Positions 7,269 through 15,768 of a DNA stretch of 35,345 bases are shown one piece after another. The notes beneath the pieces are model-generated. The model was not told where the DNA came from and ran no database searches. It saw only the letters and a program-made list of their open reading frames with translations. Source of the DNA: Prochloron didemni P4-Papua_New_Guinea (GTDB lineage: Bacteria > Cyanobacteriota > Cyanobacteriia > Cyanobacteriales > Prochloraceae); the NCBI GenBank assembly GCA_000252485.1, contig JH610637.1, positions 1 through 35,345 of the forward strand. Reading direction: 5' to 3'. Made by a program: the position numbers and the translations under genes. The first letter of the stretch is position 1, and every line of letters starts with the position of its first letter.

Positions 7269-9737
7269 TCACAAAACGAAAATGATCTTTTCTTCCGATC
7301 TAAGTTGAATGACCCGATCGCCTGTCCCATCTTTGCCTAATTGAGATAACCGATTGATAGATAAGCGCATCCCTCTTTCATGACTGGTCCAGAGAATTGA
7401 GGTAGGGGATTTAGCTAACACCATTCCGGCTAAATTATCCCTGGTATCGGTAAACTGGAGTACTTGAGAGCCAATATCGCCCCGATTTCCTACCCGCACT
7501 GCTGCGATAGATAAACGCTTGCCATAGCCTAATTCGGTTAGAAGCAATAAATCTGCAGAGTCTTCACAGATAACGCAACCAGCTATAGTGTCGTTGTCAC
7601 GCAAGGGCAAAGCTTCATAACCTTGAGCTCTGCGCCCTTTAAGGGGCAACTGTTGGTCATCAATGGCAAAGCGCACCACTCGTCCCACCTTCGTAGCGAT
7701 GGCGACAAATTCTCCCACAGCTCCTAAGCAAGCATAGCGCAAGCGATCGCCTTCTTTGAGTTTAATTAAGGACATGCCCCGATTGGTTAGATTGGCTAAT
7801 TCTTCCAGAGGTAAGCGTTTAATTCGCCCCTGAGCTGTGAGTAAAATCAAATAGAATTGTTCTGCTTCTGGGGGAAAGAAATGAGCGACGATCTTTGCTC
7901 CATTTTCCCGAACGCTCGCTGGTAAGAGATTGAGCAAGGTCTTTTTCTTCTTACCCTGCTGAGGAATGTCCTCAATCTCGATGGGATAAGCTTTCCCACT
8001 ATCGGTAATTGCTACTAATTGCTGATTATTGCCAATTTTCTCTTCAGCAACAACAATATCTTCTCCTTTTTGGATACCAGCAGCAGATTGTTTCTTTTGC
8101 GTTCGGTTAGTTTCCCAGTAAATAGATCCTTTTCGAGTAATAGTCACCACCGCATTTGGAGGGGTCCGATTAGAATTCGTATTAGAATTGATGGATTTTC
8201 CGAGTACAGTAGTTTTGGCAGCAGGGTTTTCCTTGGGAACCACGATTTTAGTGCGCCGACTATCGCCGAATTTACGTTTTAGAGAGCGCAACTCTTTTTT
8301 CAACGCCTTCATTAATTCAGCGCGATCGCCCAATAATTGTTCTAATTCAGCAATGCGCTGACCTACTTCCTCATATTCGGTCTCCAACTTTTTCCGTTCT
8401 AAACCAGTAAGCCTTCGCAGAGGCATGGCTAAAATGGAATCTGCTTGAGCAGCAGAAAGGGCTAATTTTTCTTGTAAAATATTCTTGGCAGTACTGCCGT
8501 CCGCAGCATGACGGAGAATTTCAATTACCCCATCTAAATCCTTAAGAGCAGCCAACAAGCCTTCTAACAAGTGACGGCGATTTTGACATTGTTCCAATTC
8601 TTGACTGTATTGTCGCCGGAGAGTTTGTTCTCGAAACTTTAAGAACTCATCTAATAACTGGCGCAATGCGAGCTGACAGGGTTTATTGTCTACCAGAGCC
8701 AGCATAATTACGCCAAAATTTACTTGAAGGTTCGTCTGGTTATATAGTTGAGCCAAAACTGTTTCCGGGTCTGCATCTCGCTTCAGTTCGATCACTACTC
8801 GCATACCATCGCGATCACTCTCGTCCCGAATATCCCCGATTCCTTCCAAACGACCCTTATTGACCAGTTCGGCAACTTTTTCAATCCAAGCTGCTTTATG
8901 TACTTGATAGGGCAATTCCGACACCACAATGGCTGTCTTTTCCTTCCGTCGCTTGCCATTAACCGTAATACGCCCTATTCGAGCTACTCCTCGCAAGGGA
9001 ATTAAACCTCGTCCCGTGCGGTAAGCATCCCGAATGCCATCAGTAGCTAAGATTTCACCGCCAGTGGGGAAATCCGGAGCAGGAACGAGCTGCCACAATT
9101 TTTCATCCGGCAGTTCTGGATTGTCAATCAGAGCAATTAAGCCATCTACTAATTCTCTCAAATTATGAGGCGGTATATTAGTTGCCATGCCCACAGCAAT
9201 ACCAGTACAGCCATTAAGCAAGAGAATGGGTAGTTGAGCTGGCAATACCACAGGTTCCTGCTGGGAACTATCAAAATTAGCCGTAAAGTCAACAGTTGAG
9301 AGGGCAATTTCCTGCAACATTGCCGAACTAGCAATAGAAGCAAGTCGGGTTTCCGTATAGCGCATTGCTGCTGGCGGATCGTTGTCAATAGAGCCAAAAT
9401 TCCCGTGACCTGCCAAAAGAGGATAGCGACTGTTAAAATACTGTACCATGCGCACCAGAGCATCGTAAACTGACTGGTCGCCGTGGGGATGATATTTCCC
9501 CAGAACGTCTCCCACTACCCGAGCGCATTTGCGAAAAGGTCGGTCTGGAGTCAAACCCAGTTCGTGCATAGCGTAGAGAATGCGTCGATGAACTGGTTTG
9601 AGACCGTCCCGAACATCTGGCAAAGCCCGTCCCACAATGACGCTCATGGCATATTCTAAATAAGACCTTTCCATTTCAGCATGCAATGCTGTGGGGATTA
9701 TCTGACCAGTCTCTACAAAATTAAACTGTTTTGCCAT
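7269..9737 (-). CDS. Type IIA DNA topoisomerase A subunit (GyrA/ParC family)
   Basis: Breakage-reunion subunit of DNA gyrase or topoisomerase IV. The N-terminal domain has the usual core [25 protein letters not shown], and the catalytic tyrosine in AAMRYTE (residue 127 from the chosen start). The C-terminal half has beta-pinwheel repeats, but only a degenerate KGRRAQG in place of the canonical GyrA box QRRGGKG. This points to the ParC-like paralogue found beside GyrA in cyanobacteria. A low-complexity NSNTNSN linker joins the two halves. I chose the ATG at 9737 (MAKQFNF, 822 residues), with an AGGAAAGAG ribosome-binding site, over the longer start at 9767. Gyrase versus topo IV cannot be settled without its B subunit. 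Confidence 0.93.
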   Translation of the reverse strand: MAKQFNFVETGQIIPTALHAEMERSYLEYAMSVIVGRALPDVRDGLKPVHRRILYAMHELGLTPDRPFRKCARVVGDVLGKYHPHGDQSVYDALVRMVQYFNSRYPLLAGHGNFGSIDNDPPAAMRYTETRLASIASSAMLQEIALSTVDFTANFDSSQQEPVVLPAQLPILLLNGCTGIAVGMATNIPPHNLRELVDGLIALIDNPELPDEKLWQLVPAPDFPTGGEILATDGIRDAYRTGRGLIPLRGVARIGRITVNGKRRKEKTAIVVSELPYQVHKAAWIEKVAELVNKGRLEGIGDIRDESDRDGMRVVIELKRDADPETVLAQLYNQTNLQVNFGVIMLALVDNKPCQLALRQLLDEFLKFREQTLRRQYSQELEQCQNRRHLLEGLLAALKDLDGVIEILRHAADGSTAKNILQEKLALSAAQADSILAMPLRRLTGLERKKLETEYEEVGQRIAELEQLLGDRAELMKALKKELRSLKRKFGDSRRTKIVVPKENPAAKTTVLGKSINSNTNSNRTPPNAVVTITRKGSIYWETNRTQKKQSAAGIQKGEDIVVAEEKIGNNQQLVAITDSGKAYPIEIEDIPQQGKKKKTLLNLLPASVRENGAKIVAHFFPPEAEQFYLILLTAQGRIKRLPLEELANLTNRGMSLIKLKEGDRLRYACLGAVGEFVAIATKVGRVVRFAIDDQQLPLKGRRAQGYEALPLRDNDTIAGCVICEDSADLLLLTELGYGKRLSIAAVRVGNRGDIGSQVLQFTDTRDNLAGMVLAKSPTSILWTSHERGMRLSINRLSQLGKDGTGDRVIQLRSEEKIIFVL

Positions 9738-9944
9738 GAGTATCTCTTTCCTGATTTCCGGTGCCAATAAACAAGAAGGTAGCGATTATTCTTTTCCTAG
9801 GTTACGCCACAACATGCTTCACTTTCATCCTCCATTTTTTAACTAGAAGAAAGCAACAAGGAAAAAAAGCTATAGTGTGGATAGTTTAAAAACAGAGTAG
9901 GTTAGTTTCAACAAGGTTATAGTACTTAATAGGCAAAGACATCC

Positions 9945-10343
9945 ATGACAACTATTCTGATTGTAGAAGACGATCCCATCAACTTTCGCGTTTTTTCCAA
10001 AATTCTCACCAAACGAGGAGGCTTTGAGGTTCAGGGAACCGAAGATGTAGAAGAAGTTCTACGCATCGCCGAAGCAGGTTCCGCGGACATTATTTTAATG
10101 GATGTATCTCTCTCCCATAGCGTTTACCAGGGTAAAGCCATAGACGGCATTGCCATTACTAAGATGCTGAAAGAGGAACCTGCTACAGCTTCTTTGCCTA
10201 TTATCCTGGTGACAGCTCACGCAATGGAAGGCGATCGCGAAAATTTTCTTGAAGCCAGTGGTGCGGATGGCTATATTTCTAAACCCGTTGTAGATCACGA
10301 GCTGTTTGTCAATCAGATCCGCGAACTATTATCAAAGGAATAA
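9945..10343 (+). CDS. Single-domain response regulator (CheY-like)
   Basis: 132-residue receiver domain with no output domain. Acidic pocket E8-D9-D10, phosphoacceptor D53 in LMDVSL, switch residue T90 in VTAHA and the conserved K113-P114 are all present. Compared with CheY there is a short insertion after D53 (SHSVYQGKAIDG), typical of cyanobacterial receivers linked to hybrid kinases. It probably relays phosphate to or from a partner kinase or phosphotransfer protein encoded elsewhere. It is transcribed divergently from the topoisomerase gene and convergently with the TPR gene. No kinase gene is nearby. Confidence 0.93.
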   Translation: MTTILIVEDDPINFRVFSKILTKRGGFEVQGTEDVEEVLRIAEAGSADIILMDVSLSHSVYQGKAIDGIAITKMLKEEPATASLPIILVTAHAMEGDRENFLEASGADGYISKPVVDHELFVNQIRELLSKE

Positions 10344-10370
10344 TTTTCTCCAACTGTATAGATGGGTTTT

Positions 10371-10387
10371 GGTGGGCAATGCCCACC
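10371..10387. terminator. Palindromic repeat between convergent genes
   Basis: Perfect palindrome GGTGGGCAATGCCCACC, followed on the plus strand by T-rich sequence. It sits between the convergent response-regulator and TPR genes and could terminate transcription. It also belongs to a dispersed repeat, with another copy at 31802-31818, so a terminator role is only inferred. Confidence 0.5.
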
Positions 10388-10408
10388 CTACAGGTATTTT
10401 TTGATTTT

Positions 10409-11311
10409 TTAATTGGGGATAATCTCCACTGAGAACGGTGTTTGTTGTTTAATACCAGCTAGGGCTGCTTGCATTTCTGGAGTATTGAGAAATCTTTCTG
10501 TATCTTTTAGCAGGCGATCGCCCCAAAGATTTTCTTTGAGAAACTCTAATTCCTGATAGCGAATATCGGTGGATAAAGCCTTTTGGCCTAAAGCCAAACC
10601 TTTGTCTTTTTCCCCTTGAGTATAGAGAGCTACTGCTACTGCTAACATTGGCTCTGCTGCTTCATTCTCAATGTCCAGAGCTGTTTGCCAATCGGTGATC
10701 GCTCCTGCTATATCTCCTTGTTCGTATTTAACCAAGCCAATATTATTAATTGCCGGCCAAAATTCCTCCTGACCCTGGTCAAATGCTTTTTCATAGTTGC
10801 CGAGCGCTTTGCCATGTTTTTCCAGCCTAAAATAGGAATTACCCAAGTCAAACAAAGCTTCTGGGGTGTTAGGCTCTAACTTCAATCCCGCTTCCAATTC
10901 TTCTACAGCAGCGTTATAATTTTCTTGACGAAAATAGGCAGAACCCAGAGTAAAGAAAATAGTTGCTTTTTCTTCTTTAGGAGCAAGGAGTTTAGCCCGT
11001 CGCAACGCCGCAATTCCTGCTTCTAAATCTTCTTGTTGAACTGATAGAGTTCCCAAAATCAACCAACCTCGATAAAAATGGGGAACTAATCGAGTTCCCA
11101 GCTTGGCGTAGGGCACTGCTAATTGATATTGTTGGAATTGCGCTAGTTGGATCGAATCCTGAAGCAACTCAAAACCTTGTTCTTCCAGCTTGTCTCCATC
11201 CCAGTCCAAGGTATAGGGAAGGAGTGCTTGAGAAGCTCCTGGTTTAGCTATAATGCAAGATAGACCTACAGAAGCCAGAATAGAAATAAACCAATTGTAC
11301 TTATTTTGCAT
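10409..11311 (-). CDS. Secreted/lumenal tetratricopeptide repeat protein
   Basis: 300 residues from the ATG at 11311, which has GAGG ten bases upstream; the longer TTG start at 11326 overlaps that site and is not preferred. The N-terminus has a signal peptide (positively charged MQNKYNW, a hydrophobic ILASVGLSCIIA core, and a likely cleavage near GASQA). Five or six TPR motifs follow (for example ATIFFTLGSAYFRQENYNAA and PEALFDLGNSYFRLEKHG-type helices), so the protein is a binding scaffold in the periplasm or thylakoid lumen. The partner is unknown. Confidence 0.8.
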   Translation of the reverse strand: MQNKYNWFISILASVGLSCIIAKPGASQALLPYTLDWDGDKLEEQGFELLQDSIQLAQFQQYQLAVPYAKLGTRLVPHFYRGWLILGTLSVQQEDLEAGIAALRRAKLLAPKEEKATIFFTLGSAYFRQENYNAAVEELEAGLKLEPNTPEALFDLGNSYFRLEKHGKALGNYEKAFDQGQEEFWPAINNIGLVKYEQGDIAGAITDWQTALDIENEAAEPMLAVAVALYTQGEKDKGLALGQKALSTDIRYQELEFLKENLWGDRLLKDTERFLNTPEMQAALAGIKQQTPFSVEIIPN

Positions 11312-11611
11312 TTTTAGTCGCCTCAAAATTACTAATTTACTAATGAGAGGAATAGAGAATACCGATCACTGTAACTTCAATAGTGTGGATTGATTTTTAG
11401 TTCCCAGTTATTTATATATACTATTATATAGCAGAAGTGTTGAATTGTGACTCATTACCTGACTCTCTGACAACTATGTCCGCAAGCCTTAGCTAGCAAG
11501 GATTACAACTCAAAACAATTAGCTCAAATGTCCGCAAGATTTGCCAATAATCTATCCATTTGTTTACTAGCTTTTGAAAAAAATTCGCCTGATCACCTTG
11601 ATATCCCATAG
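11312..11611. other. Gene-free region upstream of the TPR gene
   Basis: AT-rich, with no gene. Two direct copies of ATGTCCGCAAG lie at 11476-11486 and 11528-11538. The sequence starting TGTTGAATTG at 11438 resembles 5341-5366. These may be remnants of a mobile element or integration site. Confidence 0.5.
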
Positions 11612-11880
11612 GTTTGCTAAAATAAGAGATCAACAAATAAAAAGAAAAACCTTGGCTTACGATTAGCTGTTCTAAAAGCTGCTGAATTTCTGCGATCGCT
11701 GCGAAGCAGATCTCTGCGGGATCGCCCTTCGGATCAAGTAAAGCGATGGCTTACTGTACCTCATTCGGAGGAGAAACGCTAGATATCATTTTTTGCTGAA
11801 TATGTCAATTCCCTAATAGAATTCCAAATCCTACCCTATACCAGCCATTGTTATCTGATTATCCGTCTCTGGGAAGGCTC
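11612..11880 (+). pseudogene. Eroded Rpn-family gene remnant
   Basis: The segment 11612-11663 matches the leader and first four codons (TTG GCT TAC GAT) of the Rpn-family gene at 12023, but the fifth codon is a stop (11664-11666). After unrelated palindromic sequence, 11808-11875 resumes homology to two separate parts of that gene: the E-F-Q-x-L-P-Y region (near 12200) joined directly to the SHSYRVIRLWE region (near 12370). It is therefore a copy with a nonsense codon and internal deletions. Confidence 0.7.
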
Positions 11881-11949
11881 TTCGCTCCGAGGAGCGAAGA
11901 GCCCACCCAGTCTGCTCGCGTAGCGATCCGCTCCGCGGTGCGCTACGCG
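11876..11949. repeat. Two strong palindromic elements
   Basis: The first hairpin has 13-bp perfect arms (11876-11888 and 11891-11903) and a 2-base loop. The second has 9-bp arms CGCGTAGCG / CGCTACGCG (11917-11925 and 11941-11949). They are GC-rich and embedded between decayed Rpn copies, resembling cyanobacterial REP-like palindromes. Confidence 0.75.
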
Positions 11950-12022
11950 CCGCTCTTAGCGATCGCCTCGAACTCGCACAGACTTGCTAAGATAAGAAAG
12001 AAACAACTAACAAAGGAAAACC

Positions 12023-12899
12023 TTGGCTTACGATAACACCTGTAAATACCTGGCGGAAACCTACGCAACCAGTTTTATCCGCTGGCTGCTGGACGAAGAA
12101 GCAGAAAATGTCTCTATCTTAAAGACAGAAATAATTCCGGAACCCATACGAGCGGATGCCCTGATACTGGTACGAACGGACAAAAAAATCACCCAGATAG
12201 AATTCCAAACCCTACCCTATTCAAAGCCACCTATTCCTTATCGACAGCTAGTAATACTGGACTCTACTGTACGGACAATATTGGTGTGAAATCGAACAAA
12301 TTGTTATTTTCTTACAAGAAACTAACTCCGAACAAGTGTTCCAAAATAAATTTTCAGAGCAAAATACCAGCCATTCTTATCGGGTTATCCGTCTCTGGGA
12401 AGAAGACCCCGCTCCCTTCTTAGCTGACCCAGCCTTGCTACCTCTAGCTACTTTAACCCGCAGTAAGGAACCGAAAATTTTGTTAGAGCAAGTAGCAGAA
12501 GAAGTAGCTAAACTAGAAGATACCCAGCAAAAAAGAAGTATATCAGCTGCAGCAGAAGTGCTAGCAGGTTTGCGATTTGAAAAAAATGTAATTCGTCAAA
12601 TATTTCGGGAGGAACTAATGGAAGGTTCGGTTATTTATCAAGATATCCTGCAAAAGGGAATTACTCAAGGAGAACAAAAAGGTTTGCAGCAAGGCTTGCA
12701 GCAAGGGGAACAAAGAGGTTTGCAGCAAGGAGAAGCAAATGTATTAATTCGTTTAATATCTCGACGCTTTGCTACTATCGCCCCTACTGTAGAGGAAAAA
12801 ATTCGTTCTTTATCCATTTCCCAATTAGAAGAGTTAACGGAGGCACAATTTAATTTCACTACAAGTGAAGATTTAATTGCTTGGCTAGATCAGAAATAG
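12023..12899 (+). pseudogene. Frameshifted Rpn-family nuclease gene with DUF4351-like C-terminus
   Basis: Member of the large cyanobacterial Rpn family. It starts at TTG (M-A-Y-D-N-T-C-K-Y) with AAAGGAAAA upstream, as is usual for this family. The PD-(D/E)XK-like core has IRADALIL and IEFQTLP. One extra base around 12251-12254 shifts the frame, so the first frame stops at 12289. The second frame continues without loss of homology (YWCEIEQ, then VFQNKFSEQNTSHSYRVIRLWEEDP) to 12899. The C-terminal module has QQG-rich repeats followed by a helical DUF4351-like domain ending LIAWLDQK. An in-frame ATG at 12618 with GGGAGGAAC just upstream could still give a 93-residue C-terminal product. Whether the shift is real or a sequencing error cannot be told here. 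Confidence 0.85.
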
Positions 12900-12978
12900 T
12901 AGCCAAAATCTGGAAGGCGATCTTTTTAGATCGCCCAGACTTGCTAAGATAAGAAATAAACAAAGAAGAAAGAAAACA

Positions 12979-13287
12979 TTGGCTAATGTAATTCGTCAAT
13001 TATTTCGGGAGGAACTAATGGAAGGTTCGGTTATTTATCAAGATATCCTACAAAAGGGAATTACTCAAGGAGAACAAAGAGGTTTGCAGCAAGGTTTGCA
13101 GCAAGGAGAACAACTTGGAACAGCTGGAGTATTAATTCGCTTATTATCTCGACGTTTTGCTACTATCCCCCCTACTGTAGAGGAAAAAATTCGTTCTTTA
13201 TCCATTTCCCAATTAGAAGAGTTAACGGAGGCTCAATTTGATTTCACCACCAGTGAAGATTTAATTGCTTGGCTAGATCAGAAATAG
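12979..13287 (+). CDS. Rpn C-terminal minigene (internal-deletion paralogue)
   Basis: 102 codons starting at TTG (M-A-N-V-I-R-Q). The 40-bp leader and the TTG-GCT start are copies of those of the gene at 12023, joined in frame to a point near codon 190 of that gene. The nuclease domain is therefore deleted and only the QQG linker and DUF4351-like helical domain remain. The internal GGGAGGAAC-TA-ATG (ATG at 13018) is preserved and could start an 89-residue form. It may act as a non-catalytic regulator of a full-length Rpn protein, or be a decaying copy. The frame is fully open. Confidence 0.6.
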   Translation: MANVIRQLFREELMEGSVIYQDILQKGITQGEQRGLQQGLQQGEQLGTAGVLIRLLSRRFATIPPTVEEKIRSLSISQLEELTEAQFDFTTSEDLIAWLDQK

Positions 13288-13333
13288 TAGCCAAAATCTG
13301 GAAGGTGATCGCTAAATATTTCGGGAGGAACTA

Positions 13334-13615
13334 ATGGAAGGTTCGGTTATTTATCAAGATATCCTGCAAAAGGGAATTACTCAAGGAGAACAAAGAGGTT
13401 TGCAGCAAGGCTTACAGCAAGGGAAACAAAGAGGTTTACAACAAGGAGAAGCAAAAGTCTTAATTCGTTTAATATCTCGACGTTTTGGCTCAATATCCCC
13501 TACTGTAGAGGAAAAAATTCGTTCCTTATCCATTTCCCAATTAGAAGAGTTAACGGAGGCACAATTTAATTTCACTACAAGTGAAGATTTAATTGCTTGG
13601 TTGGATAAGAACTAG
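13334..13615 (+). CDS. Rpn C-terminal minigene, second copy
   Basis: 93 residues starting at the ATG preceded by GGGAGGAAC. Homology to the upstream copies begins only at about 13314, so this copy consists of the internal ribosome-binding site plus the C-terminal module: MEGSVIYQDILQKG, QQG repeats, a VLIRLISRRF helix and the LIAWLDKN end. Repeat number in the QQG linker differs between copies. It has no nuclease core. It could be an antitoxin-like short form or a remnant; the open frame and intact ribosome-binding site favour translation. Confidence 0.55.
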   Translation: MEGSVIYQDILQKGITQGEQRGLQQGLQQGKQRGLQQGEAKVLIRLISRRFGSISPTVEEKIRSLSISQLEELTEAQFNFTTSEDLIAWLDKN

Positions 13616-13704
13616 CAATGTATTAATTAATATGAAATGTAAAAATATTTGCTACAAATAGTGGCGTTACATCGTAGTATAGATTGAGGTTATTCCGTAG
13701 GTTG

Positions 13705-13769
13705 AGAAACCGGGTTTCTTTCCAAAATTTAGCATTAATCCTTAAAATAATAGAAGAAACCCGGTTTCT
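13705..13769. repeat. AGAAACC palindrome pair
   Basis: Two near-identical 15-base elements, AGAAACCGGGTTTCT at 13705-13719 and AGAAACCCGGTTTCT at 13755-13769, one the inverse complement of the other. They can form one long hairpin or two small ones. They may help terminate the converging transcripts. Confidence 0.75.
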
Positions 13770-13800
13770 TGGCTGACTAATCCACATTTTTAGATTTGAT

Positions 13801-13860
13801 ATAACCACAGAGACGCAGAGGACACAGAGAAGAAAAGAGAATAGAGTTTAGAGTTTAGAG
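13801..13860. repeat. CACAGAGACGCAGAGG dispersed repeat
   Basis: A copy of the CGCAGAG-type dispersed repeat also present at 2947-2990, followed by GAGTTTA heptamers (about 13845-13860), about 30 bp downstream of the lpxB stop. Confidence 0.65.
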
Positions 13861-13891
13861 CAAATCATTAATGAATTATTTAATATCAAAC

Positions 13892-15037
13892 CTAAGAAAC
13901 CAAATCAATAATTGCTTTCGCTGCCCGATCGCAGACCCCAACTTCTCCCAAACCCTCTTTCATTTCCTCATAATCCCTCAACATTTGCTCCCGTCTATCC
14001 CGATTAAATAACAATTCCCAAGACTCAGCCACAATTCTGTCCGGAGTTGCTTCTTCTTGAAGCAATTCCGGTACAATAGATTTCATCAGCACTAAATTCG
14101 GGGGCGACATAAAAGAAATAGAAAACTTTAATACTTTCCGCGCAATCCAAATAGTGGCGGGATTAACCCGATATAAAACTACTTGAGGAACCTTCAATAA
14201 AGCAATTTCCAAATTAACCGTACCAGACTTAGAAATTGCTAAATCCGCAGCAGCGATTATCTCCTTAGTTTTCCCCTCTAAAAGGGTTGCTTGCAAACCA
14301 TATTCCTCCACCATTGCTGCAATTTTATCCCTATAAGTAGGTAAAGAAATAGGAATGAAAAAACGAACATTTGGCAACTTTGCTTGTAATTGTTGCGCCG
14401 CACTACAAATAACCGGAAGGAGATATTGTATTTCCTGCTGGCGAGAGGCTGGTAAAAGAGCGATGGCCAACTGGTCTTTTCCAATCCCCAATTCTGTTCT
14501 GGCAAACTCCCGCGTCGGTGCAGTGGCCATCCTATCAACTAAAGGATGACCTACCCAATTTACATTACCCCCCAGAGCTTGAAAATAACGCGCCTCTTCT
14601 GGAAAAATAGCTAACAGGCGATCGCTTATTTTAACTACCGATTTAGCTGTACTGGTATTGGGAGACCAAACCCAATTTTGAGGCGCAATGTAGTAAACTA
14701 TCGGTACTTGAGGTAAATATTTACGGAGGTAGCTACCGAGACTTAAATTAAGCGCTGGATAGTCAATGAATACCACCGCATCCGGTGGATTTTCACGCAA
14801 ATATTTCTTAGCACGACGTTGGTGGAGAAAAGTAGGCCAAATAAAAGGGAGGGATTCTACTAATCCCACGGAACCAATAGCCGCAGTTTGACCCAGAAGA
14901 GTAGCCCCAGCGGCAGCCATGCGATCGCCCCCCAAAGCCACTATTTCTAAATCATTATTGAGGCGTTTCAAGGCTGTAATTAACAATGCTCCTTGCAAAT
15001 CCCCAGAAACTTCACCCGTACTAATAAATATTTTCAT
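13892..15037 (-). CDS. lpxB: Lipid-A-disaccharide synthase
   Basis: GT19 glycosyltransferase joining UDP-2,3-diacylglucosamine to lipid X to form the lipid A disaccharide, a peripheral inner-membrane enzyme. 381 residues, the normal length. The N-terminal STGEVSGDLQG signature, VVFIDYPALNL, IVYYIAPQNWVWS and the C-terminal AISKSGTVNLEIAL motif are present. It is the last gene of the envelope cluster, separated from lpxA by a toxin-antitoxin module. The ATG is immediately preceded by a long CAACAAA-type STRR instead of a Shine-Dalgarno, which may affect translation. Confidence 0.96.
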   Translation of the reverse strand: MKIFISTGEVSGDLQGALLITALKRLNNDLEIVALGGDRMAAAGATLLGQTAAIGSVGLVESLPFIWPTFLHQRRAKKYLRENPPDAVVFIDYPALNLSLGSYLRKYLPQVPIVYYIAPQNWVWSPNTSTAKSVVKISDRLLAIFPEEARYFQALGGNVNWVGHPLVDRMATAPTREFARTELGIGKDQLAIALLPASRQQEIQYLLPVICSAAQQLQAKLPNVRFFIPISLPTYRDKIAAMVEEYGLQATLLEGKTKEIIAAADLAISKSGTVNLEIALLKVPQVVLYRVNPATIWIARKVLKFSISFMSPPNLVLMKSIVPELLQEEATPDRIVAESWELLFNRDRREQMLRDYEEMKEGLGEVGVCDRAAKAIIDLVS

Positions 15038-15127
15038 TAGTTGTTTGTTGTTTGTTGTTTGTTGTTTGTTGTTTGTTGTTTGTTGTTATTGGTTGTTTGA
15101 TTTGTTCGTTATTGGTTATTGGTTATT
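15038..15127. repeat. STRR abutting the lpxB start codon
   Basis: TTGTTTG heptamers (15040-15088), then degenerate TTATTGG units. Three bases separate the array from the lpxB ATG, so it fills the place where a ribosome-binding site would lie. Confidence 0.9.
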
Positions 15128-15213
15128 TATTGTTAGTGATTGGTTTAGTAGACTTATTACTAAACCATCTTTACGATTTTCCAATTGAGACAGATTACAG
15201 ATTTGCTCTTCAA

Positions 15214-15489
15214 TTAATTATGAGTTTCCATATATGCTCGAAGCAAGCTATTAATCTTGGTTTGATAGCTCTTCCCTTGAGAGCTAAACCACTCTAGTAC
15301 ATCACTATCAAGACGCAAAGTTACTTCAACTTTGTTGTTTTCTACTGGTAGCCCACGGCGAACCACCGACTTAGCAAACTGTTGTGGTGTAATTTCAGGA
15401 CAATCGGAGAAATCGATATCTTCATCAGTCATGGCATCAAGTTTTTTCCAGTCTGTTTCAGATTTGCTCGAAATAGATTTTTTGCTCAT
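15214..15489 (-). CDS. brnA: BrnA-type antitoxin
   Basis: 91 residues from the ATG at 15489, with AAGGAAGG just upstream. The C-terminal part VEVTLRLDSDVLEWF followed by YQTKINSLLRAYM is a ribbon-helix-helix DNA-binding domain. The N-terminal acidic and hydrophobic part (LDAMTDEDIDFSDCPEI) is typical of BrnA, which neutralises BrnT and represses the operon. It overlaps the 3' end of brnT by 32 bp. A single open frame through brnT and brnA results only from the frameshift in brnT. Confidence 0.88.
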   Translation of the reverse strand: MSKKSISSKSETDWKKLDAMTDEDIDFSDCPEITPQQFAKSVVRRGLPVENNKVEVTLRLDSDVLEWFSSQGKSYQTKINSLLRAYMETHN

Positions 15490-15723
15490 ATTTGCTTGCC
15501 TTCCTTGCAGAAATAATTCGGATGCAGTCTTGACTTTCTGTATGGACAACAGCAACAACACGCGAAGCAAACCGAAAGTTACAAACCGTTCTTCTCCGTA
15601 ATCAAACCGATCGTCTGAGATAGTCACAATCGAGCGGCCAAAAACTGCCGCAACATCTAAGAAATCGATACCATGTTTACGGAGATTAGAAATCCTTTTT
15701 GACTCATCCCATTCAAATTCCAT
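15458..15723 (-). pseudogene. brnT: BrnT-type toxin, frameshifted
   Basis: BrnT is a RelE-fold ribonuclease toxin. The N-terminal frame (FEWDESKRISNLRKHGIDF, then FDYGEERFVTFGLL) and, in the next frame, VHTESQDCIRIISARKASKY are both textbook BrnT. One base is missing near 15558-15563, so the two parts are in different frames; the gene length (266 nt) is one short of 88 codons plus stop. As read, the toxin frame runs into brnA and the toxin would be inactive. It could be a true inactivating mutation or a sequencing error. Confidence 0.85.
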
Positions 15724-15730
15724 CTTTGAA

Positions 15731-15755
15731 TTGTAACAAAAAACTATAGTTACAA
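15731..15755 (-). promoter_or_regulatory. Probable brnTA operator/promoter
   Basis: A perfect 7-bp inverted repeat TTGTAAC / GTTACAA (15731-15737 and 15749-15755) just upstream of brnT. A TATAGT -10-like hexamer (minus strand, 15743-15748) lies between the arms. BrnA-type antitoxins repress their own operon at such sites; binding here is inferred. Confidence 0.55.
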
Positions 15756-15768
15756 ATTGTGAAGCAAT

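Noticed and set aside
11612-13615. Insertion sequence with transposase
   Set aside because: Rpn proteins are sometimes called putative transposases, but there are no terminal inverted repeats or target duplications around this array.
15214-15723. One fused 169-residue BrnT-BrnA protein
   Set aside because: The continuous frame arises from a one-base deletion in brnT; the true BrnT C-terminus is readable in another frame and brnA has its own ribosome-binding site.
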